NCBI GenBank assembly: GCA_017443165.1
Contig: JAFSOW010000165.1
Span: 1-10,468, forward strand
From: Acidaminococcaceae bacterium
GTDB taxonomy: Bacteria > Bacillota > Negativicutes > Acidaminococcales > Acidaminococcaceae
Direction of reading: 5' to 3'
Length of the DNA: 10,468 nt
Shown here piece by piece: positions 1 through 6,679 of the stretch. Below the pieces are notes generated by a model, which saw nothing but the letters and a program-made list of their open reading frames with translations, did not search any database and was not told the DNA's origin. Position 1 is the stretch's first letter; every line of letters begins with the position of its first letter. The translations under genes and the position numbers were made by a program.

Positions 1-869
1 TCCCTGAACTTTTTCATGACACGGTCACGCTGGGCCTGGGATAAATCCCCATGCAGTCCTTCCGCTATATATCCTCTGCTTCCCAACGATGCCGTCAAAT
101 CATCAACACCCCGTTTGGTGCGGCAGAAGATGATGCTTTTTCCTTCGATACCCGCATCCAGCAGACGGGAAATTCCTTCGATTTTATCACGGGTCTCAAA
201 ATAATACTGATCAATCAGAGGCACCGTGATTTCTTCTTTACTCACCGTTACTATCTGGGGAGCCCGCATGTATTTTTTGGTCAGGCTAAGGATCGGACGG
301 GGCATGGTCGCGGAAAACAGCATGGTCTGCCGTTCAGACGGAACGCTCGCCATGATTTCTTCCATGTCTTCAACAAAACCCATGTCCAGCATTTCATCCG
401 CTTCGTCCAGAACAAGGTAGCGGACATAGTTCAGCTTGATTGTCCCCCGGCGGATATGATCCAGCAAGCGTCCCGGCGTGCCGATGACGATCTGCACACC
501 GCTCTTCAGGGCGCGAATCTGCCGTTCAATAGGCTGGCCGCCGTAAACGGGAACTACTTTGATGCGTTTATTAAAGCCAATCTTCGCGATTTCTTCCGCA
601 ATCTGGATTGCCAGTTCACGGGTGGGGCTCATAATCAGCGCCTGAATATGCCGGCGGTCTTCAATCCCCTGGATAATGGGAATGCCAAACGCAGCCGTTT
701 TCCCTGTGCCGGTCTGTGCCTGCCCGATTATATCCCTGCCTTCCAGCAATAAAGGAATTGCCTGCTGCTGGATCGGCGACGGCTCTTCAAACCCCATCTC
801 CTTTAAGGCAGCAACAACACGCTTTTCCAGTACCAATTCTCCAAAACTATCTGTCTGCATCATGGTCAT
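1..869 (-). CDS. DEAD-box ATP-dependent RNA helicase (CshA/DeaD-like), 3' end outside window
   Basis: This protein is an ATP-driven RNA duplex unwinder of the cold-shock, ribosome-assembly or RNA-decay type. I translated it by hand: 289 residues are visible and the frame stays open to the left edge. RecA-like domain 1 is complete: Q motif at about 27-34 (ending SPIQ), motif I AQTGTGKT at 51-58, Ia PTRELAIQ at 82-89, TPGR at 131-134, DEAD at 155-158 and SAT at 186-188. Domain 2 has begun, with IIFCRTK at 246-252 and LHGD at 272-275. Motifs V and VI (ATDVAARGxD and HRxGRxxR in the family) and any C-terminal tail are off the window, so CshA cannot be told from DeaD, RhlE or DbpA. The start at 869 is chosen because GGAGG lies 9 bases upstream; ATGs at 863 and 860 sit too far from it. 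The gene overlaps the end of cinA by 23 bases in another frame, so it is probably co-transcribed and translationally coupled. Confidence 0.95.
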   Translation of the reverse strand, partial: MTMMQTDSFGELVLEKRVVAALKEMGFEEPSPIQQQAIPLLLEGRDIIGQAQTGTGKTAAFGIPIIQGIEDRRHIQALIMSPTRELAIQIAEEIAKIGFNKRIKVVPVYGGQPIERQIRALKSGVQIVIGTPGRLLDHIRRGTIKLNYVRYLVLDEADEMLDMGFVEDMEEIMASVPSERQTMLFSATMPRPILSLTKKYMRAPQIVTVSKEEITVPLIDQYYFETRDKIEGISRLLDAGIEGKSIIFCRTKRGVDDLTASLGSRGYIAEGLHGDLSQAQRDRVMKKFR

Positions 870-2139
870 CAGTGGTTTCCTCCAAATCATTCTGTGCCGT
901 ATATTCTTTCAGCCGGTCCAGCGCCAATCCCAAAGCGGTCAAAGCCGCCCTCTGTTTGATTTGTGTACGTGTCCCGGTAAAATTATATTTCCGGCACGAC
1001 GCGCCATTTTCATCCGCAACAGCTATATAAACAAGCCCCACCGGTTTCCTGCGGGTTCCCCCGCCGGGCCCGGCCAGCCCCGTAATGCTCACCGCCATAT
1101 CGGAGCCGATTACGTTCCGTACGCCTTCGGCCATTTCCAGGGCAGCCTCTTCACTCACCGCGCCTTTTTTTGAAAGCGTGGTTTTACTGACGTTGATCAC
1201 CAGGTTTTTCACTTCGTTTGTATACGAAATCACAGAACCTTTCACATACTCCGAACTGCCTGGCACATCGGTCATCAGGCTGGATGCCAGTCCGCCGGTA
1301 CAGGATTCCGCAAACGCGATTGTCTGTTTCCTGGTTAAAAGCTCTTTCCCCAACACTTCAGGCAGGGTGTCTCCGTCATAACCGTAAACATATGGCCCGA
1401 TGATCTTTTCCACCCGTTCCTGCATGGCAGCAATCAGCGCGTCCGCCTCCTCCGCGGAAGAAGCTTTGGCCGTCAGCCGCACCAGTATTTCCCCGTGCCT
1501 CGCATAGAGGGCGATAGTAGGATTCGACTGGTGGACAATAATGTCGTCCAGCATCTCGGCCAGATTCGACTCGCCGATGCCCCGTACCTTCAGTGTATGG
1601 GATTTGATAATTCCCAAATGGGGAAAGCGCTGTTCAAAATACGGGAATAATTCCTGTTCGCAAACATGCTGTAACTCAAAAGGCGGTCCCGGAAGCATGA
1701 TGAATGTGGTACTTCCATGCTCGAGTACAAGCCCCGGAGCTGTTCCCACCGCGTTATGCAAAACAATGGCGCCACTGGGAACCAGGGCCTGTTTTTCGTT
1801 ATTAGACGCAATACAGATGTTCCGTCTGGATAACAGGTCGTGGATATGGTTCCACACTTCCAGATTCATATACATATCTACGCCGCAATATTCCGCAACC
1901 AGTTCCTTGGTAATATCACCCCGGGTAGGTCCCAGCCCTCCGCTGGTGATGACGATATCAGCACGCCCGGCAGCAATATCCAGCACCTCTTTCATGCGCG
2001 CCGGATTATCTCCTACTGTGGTCTGATACAATACATCAAACCCGCGAAGATTTAATTCCTGTGCCAGCCAGGTAAAGTTCGTGTTTAAAATTTCCCCCAG
2101 AAGAAGTTCCGTACCGGTTGTGATAACCTCTACTTTCAA
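847..2139 (-). CDS. cinA: CinA: competence/damage-inducible protein with NMN deamidase domain
   Basis: CinA proteins join an N-terminal molybdopterin-binding (MoCF/COG1058) domain, which has ADP-ribose pyrophosphatase activity in studied members, to a C-terminal PncC domain that deamidates nicotinamide mononucleotide to nicotinate mononucleotide in NAD recycling. The 430 residues are close to the usual length of about 410-430. Visible marks are TGTELLLGEILNTN at 8-21, GGLGPTRGD at 67-75, LPGPP at 149-153, AESCTGG at 277-283 (PncC active-site region) and GLAGPGGGT at 354-362 followed by KPVG. The family often has DD where this protein has GD (74-75). The C-terminal tail (from about 417) is acidic and not conserved, and its codons double as the helicase start. 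The start codon is TTG, supported by a GGAGG 7 bases upstream. In Bacillus cinA sits between pgsA and recA; neither is here. A likely sigma-A promoter lies upstream, so it can be expressed separately from rimO. Confidence 0.95.
   Translation of the reverse strand: MKVEVITTGTELLLGEILNTNFTWLAQELNLRGFDVLYQTTVGDNPARMKEVLDIAAGRADIVITSGGLGPTRGDITKELVAEYCGVDMYMNLEVWNHIHDLLSRRNICIASNNEKQALVPSGAIVLHNAVGTAPGLVLEHGSTTFIMLPGPPFELQHVCEQELFPYFEQRFPHLGIIKSHTLKVRGIGESNLAEMLDDIIVHQSNPTIALYARHGEILVRLTAKASSAEEADALIAAMQERVEKIIGPYVYGYDGDTLPEVLGKELLTRKQTIAFAESCTGGLASSLMTDVPGSSEYVKGSVISYTNEVKNLVINVSKTTLSKKGAVSEEAALEMAEGVRNVIGSDMAVSITGLAGPGGGTRRKPVGLVYIAVADENGASCRKYNFTGTRTQIKQRAALTALGLALDRLKEYTAQNDLEETTDDHDADR
879..883 (-). 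promoter_or_regulatory. Ribosome binding site of the helicase gene, inside cinA
   Basis: GGAGG on the minus strand, 9 bases before the ATG at 869. It lies inside the last codons of cinA, which fits reinitiation by ribosomes finishing cinA. It decides between three closely spaced in-frame ATGs. Confidence 0.7.
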
Positions 2140-2146
2140 TTGACTC

Positions 2147-2151
2147 CCTCC
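2147..2151 (-). promoter_or_regulatory. Ribosome binding site deciding the TTG start of cinA
   Basis: GGAGG within a purine run (2144-2153, GGGGAGGGAG on the minus strand), 7 bases before TTG at 2139. No ATG fits this frame near the conserved MKVEVITTGTE beginning, so the TTG start is well supported. Confidence 0.8.
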
Positions 2152-2178
2152 CCATGCGTTGCTCTATTATTTCATAAT

Positions 2179-2220
2179 TGCGGTTAAGGGACAAAAGAAT
2201 GTATACAAAACCGAACCGCA
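2179..2220 (-). promoter_or_regulatory. Possible stem-loop at the 5' end of the cinA leader
   Basis: TGCGGTT (2179-2185) and AACCGCA (2214-2220) are perfect 7-base inverted repeats separated by 28 bases. Given the predicted start near 2218, the first arm would be the very 5' end of the mRNA. The loop holds GTATAC and no poly-U follows the stem, so it is not an intrinsic terminator. It could protect the 5' end or have no role. Confidence 0.3.
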
Positions 2221-2224
2221 TAAT

Positions 2225-2253
2225 AAAATAGCATAATGCATTTTCATTGTCAA
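2225..2253 (-). promoter_or_regulatory. Predicted sigma-70/sigma-A promoter for cinA
   Basis: On the minus strand a perfect -35 box TTGACA (2253-2248) is followed by a 17-base spacer and TATTTT (2230-2225), a 4-of-6 match to the -10 consensus. TGC immediately before it gives an extended -10 (TGn). Transcription would start near 2218, leaving a leader of about 79 bases before the cinA TTG. It lies just after the rimO stop and serves cinA and the helicase. Assigned by consensus only. Confidence 0.6.
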
Positions 2254-2275
2254 TGACACAATAAATACTAGTATT
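2248..2275. promoter_or_regulatory. Two dyads overlapping and upstream of the cinA -35 box; possible operator
   Basis: TGTCAATGACA (2248-2258) has two perfect 5-base arms around one base and contains most of the -35 box. AATACTAGTATT (2264-2275) is a perfect 12-base palindrome five bases further upstream. The placement is what a repressor or activator site would have, but short AT-rich palindromes arise by chance, and neither matches an operator I can name with confidence. Confidence 0.3.
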
Positions 2276-2286
2276 CAATCCACAGA

Positions 2287-3678
2287 CTACAGTCGGGAAG
2301 CTACTACTTCGTAGGCAAATCCCTGTTCAATCCTGACTCTGATAAAATCTCCCGGCTTCAGTCCTGCGGCGTTTTCCACAAAAATACTTCCGTCGATATC
2401 CGGTGCTTCCCGGTAGCTGCGGGCAACGGCAAGGTTTTCTTCCCCTTCTTCATACCCTTCCACAACCACTTCCAGTTCCCTGTCTTCCATGGCCCGGTGG
2501 GTCTCTTCCGAAATCCCTGCCTGTATCGCCATCAGTTCATCATAGCGATCCTGTTTAACTTCTTCCGGAATCTGGTCCGGCATAGCGGCCGCCGCCGTAT
2601 TTTCTTCCCGGGAGTACTGGAACACGCCTGCATTCTCAAATTTCTGTTCAACCACAAATTCTTTCAGAATCGCGAAGTCTTCCTCTGTTTCACCGGGAAA
2701 ACCCACAATAAAGGTCGTGCGTATTACAATATCCGGGATGCGTTCCCGCAACTTTTTCAAAAGGTTTTTCGTTTCTTCCAACTTATCCCGGCGCCGCATG
2801 GCGTGCAACAGCCGGTCGCTGGCATGCTGCAGCGGCAGGTCCACGTAATGGCATACCTTGGGCAGCGTGGCATACGCTTCAATCAACTCATCCGTAAACG
2901 TATTGGGATAGGAATATAATACGCGAATCCATTTCAAGCCGGGAATATCGTTCAAATCACGCAACAGTTCAGCCAGGCGCAGCTTTCCGTACAAATCCTG
3001 TCCGTAACGCGTAGTATCCTGGGCAATAACCACCAGTTCCTTTACGCCCCGGTCTGCCAGATCTTTTGCCTCAGCCATAACCTGCTCGTAAGGTTTGCTG
3101 GTATAACGGCCCCGGATCAGGGGAATTGCGCAGAACGAGCAGAAATTGTCACAGCCTTCCGCGATTTTCAGATAGGCCAGATACGGAGGCGTCGTCAATT
3201 TACGGGGATCCGCCTGTATTTCTTTCCCCTGAGGCAAACCGGACCCGGATAAGGAAACTTTCAGAGTCTGCCCGGCTCCAGGCAATGGCAGAAGATCATC
3301 GTCTTTCAGATGCATGACCCGTTCCCCCTGCATCACCCGGTCAATCACCCGGTCGATGTCTTTAAATACATTCGTCCCCACAAGGGCGTCTATTTCCGGC
3401 ATATCCCGGAACAAATCCTGCGCATAGCGTTGGGCCAGACATCCGGTCACGATCAGATGCCTGCAACAGCCTTCTGTTTTATAAGCTGCCATGGAAAGAA
3501 TTGTTTCAATAGATTCCTGTTTGGCAGATTCAATAAAACCACAGGTGTTCACAATAATGATTTCCGCCGCTTCGGGATCATTTGTAATCTCAATGTCGTA
3601 TTTTTCAATGATGCCCAGCATGACTTCGGAATCAACCAGATTCTTCGGGCACCCCAAACTGATCAGCCCCAGTTTCAT
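2287..3678 (-). CDS. rimO: RimO: ribosomal protein S12 methylthiotransferase (radical SAM)
   Basis: RimO adds a methylthio group to the beta-carbon of a conserved aspartate in ribosomal protein S12 (Asp88 in E. coli numbering), using S-adenosylmethionine and two iron-sulfur clusters. The 463 residues carry the three domains in order. The N-terminal MTTase (UPF0004) domain has cluster cysteines at 10 (SLGCPKN), 46 (NTCGF) and 80 (TGCLAQRY). The radical SAM core has CxxxCxxC at C176, C180 and C183 (EGCDNFCSFCAIPLIRGR). A TRAM RNA-binding domain fills roughly the last 70 residues. The SLGCPKNLVDSEVM opening and IPLIRG separate it from MiaB. I reject a 33-residue upstream extension because the ATG at 3678 has GGAGG 7 bases upstream and starts the conserved MKLGLISLGC. 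It is slightly longer than many RimO proteins because of an interdomain stretch around 125-165. Its ATG overlaps the TGA of the lipoprotein gene by 4 bases. Confidence 0.96.
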   Translation of the reverse strand: MKLGLISLGCPKNLVDSEVMLGIIEKYDIEITNDPEAAEIIIVNTCGFIESAKQESIETILSMAAYKTEGCCRHLIVTGCLAQRYAQDLFRDMPEIDALVGTNVFKDIDRVIDRVMQGERVMHLKDDDLLPLPGAGQTLKVSLSGSGLPQGKEIQADPRKLTTPPYLAYLKIAEGCDNFCSFCAIPLIRGRYTSKPYEQVMAEAKDLADRGVKELVVIAQDTTRYGQDLYGKLRLAELLRDLNDIPGLKWIRVLYSYPNTFTDELIEAYATLPKVCHYVDLPLQHASDRLLHAMRRRDKLEETKNLLKKLRERIPDIVIRTTFIVGFPGETEEDFAILKEFVVEQKFENAGVFQYSREENTAAAAMPDQIPEEVKQDRYDELMAIQAGISEETHRAMEDRELEVVVEGYEEGEENLAVARSYREAPDIDGSIFVENAAGLKPGDFIRVRIEQGFAYEVVASRL

Positions 3679-4679
3679 TTTGCATCCTCCCCGGCATCCG
3701 CCAAACGGATTTCCCTGAGCCAGTCCGCCGCTAACTGTTCCAGCGCCTGCCCGCTTTTGTAAAATGTATTGGTCCACAAGACATCCCTGTTTACAGCCTG
3801 TCCGTTTTCCCCTTTCGGCAATACCGGCAGATAGCCGCTGCGGGTCGTCATAAGGAGCGTCCTTGCTTCGGAAGAACGTAAAGACCAGTCAATGAACGCT
3901 ATAGTTTCTTTTTGTCTTTTGCTGTGTTGTAACAATCCGATGCCAAACAAATTCACCGGAGTTCCTTCTTCCGGAATCAGAATATAAGCCGGAAAATCAT
4001 TCTGCAGATATTTGAACACATGGCTCCGCCGGGTAATCGCGATATCGGCATCACCGGTAGCAGCCATGCGGACCGGGGTGATGGGGAACTTCGCGAATTG
4101 CCTAATCAGGGGGCGGATCTGTCTGAGATAGGCTATACATTCATCCTGGCCCATCCTGGACGACATGGCAGCCAGGAACAGCACCGTGGATTCGTTGTCA
4201 CTGAGATTTTCCATGACAATCCGCGCGTCCTTCTGCCCCGGTACGTCAGACCAGTGCAAAAGCTGTTGCTGCCCAACCTTTCGGGAATAAGCCTGGTTGA
4301 CCAGCAAAACCGCCGGATCGTAAAACAGAGTGACCCATTGTTCTTCTTTATCTTTCAACTCTGCCGGCAGCAGGTCGGCAAATTCCGCATGGATTTTCTG
4401 CAGGGAACCGGCAGCCGCTTTTTGCTGCAGCAAAGTTGATCCGCTGATGATACAGTCCGCCTGTTCCAGTTCATCCTCTTTATCCGAAACGACAAATGCA
4501 ATCTTTTTATCCTGCGGCAGGCTTTCGGCAAACCTTCCGCACAGCGCTGCAACAAACGTTTTATCCAGCGTCGTATAAACTTTTACTGTTTGCGCCGGTC
4601 CGGCAACATTGAATCTACTGCAACCTGCCAATAGAAACAGCAGACAGGCCAGGACCGTGAATATCAATTTTCTGCTCAT
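3675..4679 (-). CDS. Lipoprotein resembling an ABC-transporter solute-binding protein (type 2 periplasmic-binding fold)
   Basis: This is a probable membrane-anchored solute-binding protein. From the ATG at 4679 it has 334 residues: a short basic start (MSRK), a hydrophobic segment at about 5-18 and a lipobox L-A-G-C with the lipidated cysteine at 20. The mature part looks like the iron(III)/thiamine/putrescine-type binding family: VKVYTTLD at 32-39, QWVTLFYDPAVLLVN at 114-128, WSDVPG at 143-148, ATGDADIAITRRS around 207-219, an EEGTPVN segment at 237-243, and FIDWSLRSSEARTLL at 262-276. The ligand cannot be told. A start 10 codons upstream (4709) is possible but gives an atypical signal peptide and has no better ribosome site; neither start has a strong one. 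No permease or ATPase gene is nearby, so the transport partner is elsewhere or absent. It overlaps rimO by 4 bases. Confidence 0.8.
   Translation of the reverse strand: MSRKLIFTVLACLLFLLAGCSRFNVAGPAQTVKVYTTLDKTFVAALCGRFAESLPQDKKIAFVVSDKEDELEQADCIISGSTLLQQKAAAGSLQKIHAEFADLLPAELKDKEEQWVTLFYDPAVLLVNQAYSRKVGQQQLLHWSDVPGQKDARIVMENLSDNESTVLFLAAMSSRMGQDECIAYLRQIRPLIRQFAKFPITPVRMAATGDADIAITRRSHVFKYLQNDFPAYILIPEEGTPVNLFGIGLLQHSKRQKETIAFIDWSLRSSEARTLLMTTRSGYLPVLPKGENGQAVNRDVLWTNTFYKSGQALEQLAADWLREIRLADAGEDAK
3686..3690 (-). promoter_or_regulatory. Ribosome binding site of rimO, inside the lipoprotein gene
   Basis: GGAGG 7 bases before the rimO ATG at 3678, within the last codons of the upstream lipoprotein gene. 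It decides the rimO start against longer in-frame extensions and supports coupled translation through the ATGA overlap. Confidence 0.8.
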
Positions 4680-4754
4680 TACTTCATCACATTGCAAACC
4701 GTTTAACATAAGGCTTGTTGATTAATTCGCGTAAACTCTATTAAGAAGCGGTCC
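4680..4754. other. ygiQ-lipoprotein gap, no clear signal
   Basis: 75 bases between the ygiQ stop and the lipoprotein start. I see no GC-rich hairpin with a T run and no good -35/-10 pair, only an AT-rich stretch. Read-through from ygiQ is the simplest reading. Confidence 0.4.
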
Positions 4755-6614
4755 TTACTGTTTTCTCCTGGCCGGCTTCTTCCCTTTTCCTGATTTCAGC
4801 GTACCCGTTGTACGGAAACGTTCCTCCCGGATCAGGCAGCGGGGCCCGTCGCCGATGAGGTCTGTGCGCCCGCCCTCTTTTAATGCTTCCGCGACCAGAG
4901 CCCGGTTCCGCGGATTACGGTACTGCATGAGGGCACGCTGCATGGCTTTATGGTGAGGATTATGCACAGTATACACTTTTTCTCCCGTAAAGGGATTTAT
5001 ACCGGAATAATACATAGCAGTGGACGCGCTGCCCGGCGTGGGAATAAAATCCTGCACCTGTTCCGGATAACGGCCCGTGTCACGCAAAAACTCCGCCAGT
5101 TCAATGGCGTTCGTCAGCGTACAGCCGGGATGGCTGGAAATAAAATACGGGACCAGGTACTGTTCCTTGCCGATTTCCTTATTCTTTTGCATAAAGGCTT
5201 TGACAAATTTCAGATACACTTCTTTTCCGGGCTTGCCCATATGCTTCAATGTTGCATTCGCAACATGCTCGGGAGCGATCTTTAGCTGGCCGCTTACATG
5301 ATGCCGGCACAGTTCATCCAGAAACTGCTGTTTGTTTTCCGCCAGCAGGTAATCGTAACGGATGCCGGAGCGGATAAACACTTTTTTTACTCCCGGAAGC
5401 GCGCGTAATTCACGCAGTAATTGAATGTAATCGCTGTGGTCTGCGTCCAGATTGGGACAAGGTTTGGGGAACAGGCACTGCCGGTCTTTGCAGGCACCAA
5501 ACTTTAACTGCTTTTTGCAGGCGGGATGCCGGAAATTCGCCGTCGGTCCCCCCACGTCGTTGATATATCCCTTAAAGTCAGGCATCCGCGTCATCTCTTC
5601 GGCTTCTTTCAAAATAGAAGCGTGGCTCCGGGACTGGATAATCCGTCCCTGGTGGGCGTGGATGGCACAGAAAGAACAACTGCCGAAACAGCCCCGGCAG
5701 CTTACGATACTGAATTTCACTTCCTCCAGCGCCGCGATACCGCCCTCTTTGTCGTACATGGGATGCCACTGCCGCGTGTACGGCAAATCGTAAACCGCAT
5801 CCATCTCCGCTTCTGTCAGGGGCATAGCCGGGGGATTCTGTACTACGTATAAACCGCGGCTGTTTTTCTGCACAAGGGTTTTGCCGTAAAACGGGTCAAA
5901 GTTCTCGTGCTGCAGCCGGTACGATTCTGCCAATAATCTTTTATCTTTACAAATTGCGTCATAACCGGGAAGTTCGGTAAACTCTTCCACCCCGTCCAAA
6001 GCCTTAGCCGAATAGGCAGTGCCCCGTATATAATGCAGGTCTTCACCGGACGCCCCGCCGGCCAGATAATCCGCTATTTCCCGGATCTGGGTTTCCCCCA
6101 TGCCGCACACCAGAAGATCCGCGCCGCTTTCCGTCAGGATAGAGGGCAGCAGCTTGTCCTCCCAGTAGTCGTAATGGGCAAATCGACGCAGGCTCGCTTC
6201 AATGCCGCCAATGATGACCGGGATATCAGGCCATAATTGCTTTGCGAGTTTAGTATAAACCAGTGTGGCGTGGTCCGGCCGCTTCCCCATCTCTTTCCCG
6301 GGCGTATATTTATCTTCTTTGCGGGGTTTTCTGGCTGCCGTGTAATGGCACAGCATGGAATCCAGGTTTCCTCCGCAGACCAGCACGCCCAGACGGGGCT
6401 TTCCCATGGTCTGAAAAGAACGGGAATCGCGCCAGTCCGGCTGGGGTAAAATTGCAACTTTATAACCCGCTGCTTCCAATACACGGCAGATGACTGCCGG
6501 CGCAAAAGAAGGATGATCCACATACGCGTCCCCGCTGATAAAAAGAAAATCAAGCTGTTCCCAGCCTCTTTCCTCCATATCCTCTTTGCACACGGGTAAA
6601 AAGTAGCGATTCAT
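4755..6614 (-). CDS. YgiQ-family radical SAM protein
   Basis: This is a member of the YgiQ (UPF0313) family, whose reaction is not established as far as I know. The 619 residues begin with a family N-terminal domain (about 1-290; QLDFLFISGDAYVDHPSF near 20-37 is typical). The radical SAM core follows, with CxxxCxxC at C309, C313 and C316 (RGCFGSCSFCAIHAHQGR) that binds the SAM-cleaving 4Fe-4S cluster. A second cysteine group at 366, 375, 380 and 386 comes about 50 residues later, and I recall a similar group in the E. coli protein. The C-terminal part (from about 540) matches the DUF3362-type tail (PGSASTAMYYSGINPFTGEKVY) and ends in a basic KSGKGKKPARRKQ. The ATG at 6614 is chosen because AGGA lies 6 bases upstream and MNRYFLP is the family-like start; a 23-codon longer TTG start has no such support and would overlap the rodZ stop. 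No obvious substrate is suggested by the neighbours. Confidence 0.93.
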   Translation of the reverse strand: MNRYFLPVCKEDMEERGWEQLDFLFISGDAYVDHPSFAPAVICRVLEAAGYKVAILPQPDWRDSRSFQTMGKPRLGVLVCGGNLDSMLCHYTAARKPRKEDKYTPGKEMGKRPDHATLVYTKLAKQLWPDIPVIIGGIEASLRRFAHYDYWEDKLLPSILTESGADLLVCGMGETQIREIADYLAGGASGEDLHYIRGTAYSAKALDGVEEFTELPGYDAICKDKRLLAESYRLQHENFDPFYGKTLVQKNSRGLYVVQNPPAMPLTEAEMDAVYDLPYTRQWHPMYDKEGGIAALEEVKFSIVSCRGCFGSCSFCAIHAHQGRIIQSRSHASILKEAEEMTRMPDFKGYINDVGGPTANFRHPACKKQLKFGACKDRQCLFPKPCPNLDADHSDYIQLLRELRALPGVKKVFIRSGIRYDYLLAENKQQFLDELCRHHVSGQLKIAPEHVANATLKHMGKPGKEVYLKFVKAFMQKNKEIGKEQYLVPYFISSHPGCTLTNAIELAEFLRDTGRYPEQVQDFIPTPGSASTAMYYSGINPFTGEKVYTVHNPHHKAMQRALMQYRNPRNRALVAEALKEGGRTDLIGDGPRCLIREERFRTTGTLKSGKGKKPARRKQ

Positions 6615-6679
6615 TGTTCTTCCTTTCGGAAACAGGATTATGCCTCTTCCTGCTTTTCTTAAGTTAATCTTTGCTTCCC
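6615..6679. other. rodZ-ygiQ gap, no clear signal
   Basis: 65 bases holding the ygiQ ribosome site (AGGA near 6621-6624). A short direct repeat TTAATCTTT occurs at 6664-6672 and again at 6684-6692, across the rodZ stop. I see no terminator, so rodZ and ygiQ probably share a transcript. Confidence 0.4.

Noticed and set aside
51..752. Plus-strand open frame of 233 codons opposite the helicase
   Set aside because: The minus strand here encodes every expected DEAD-box motif in order, so the plus-strand frame is its complement with no recognisable fold.
2146..2153. Match to the E. coli FtsK-orienting sequence GGGNAGGG on the minus strand
   Set aside because: It coincides with the purine-rich ribosome site of cinA. 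A degenerate 8-mer is expected about once in a window this size, so no inference about replication polarity is made.
2036..2278. Minus-strand 80-codon frame across the rimO-cinA gap
   Set aside because: It runs through the predicted promoter and into cinA in another frame, has no family resemblance, and its start lacks a clear ribosome site.
2140..2286. Possible intrinsic terminator after rimO
   Set aside because: The gap has no GC-rich stem followed by a T run. The inverted repeats seen are AT-rich or have a long loop.
3679..3777. 33-codon N-terminal extension of rimO
   Set aside because: It overlaps the lipoprotein gene, has no matching family sequence, and the ATG at 3678 has a strong ribosome site directly before the conserved start.
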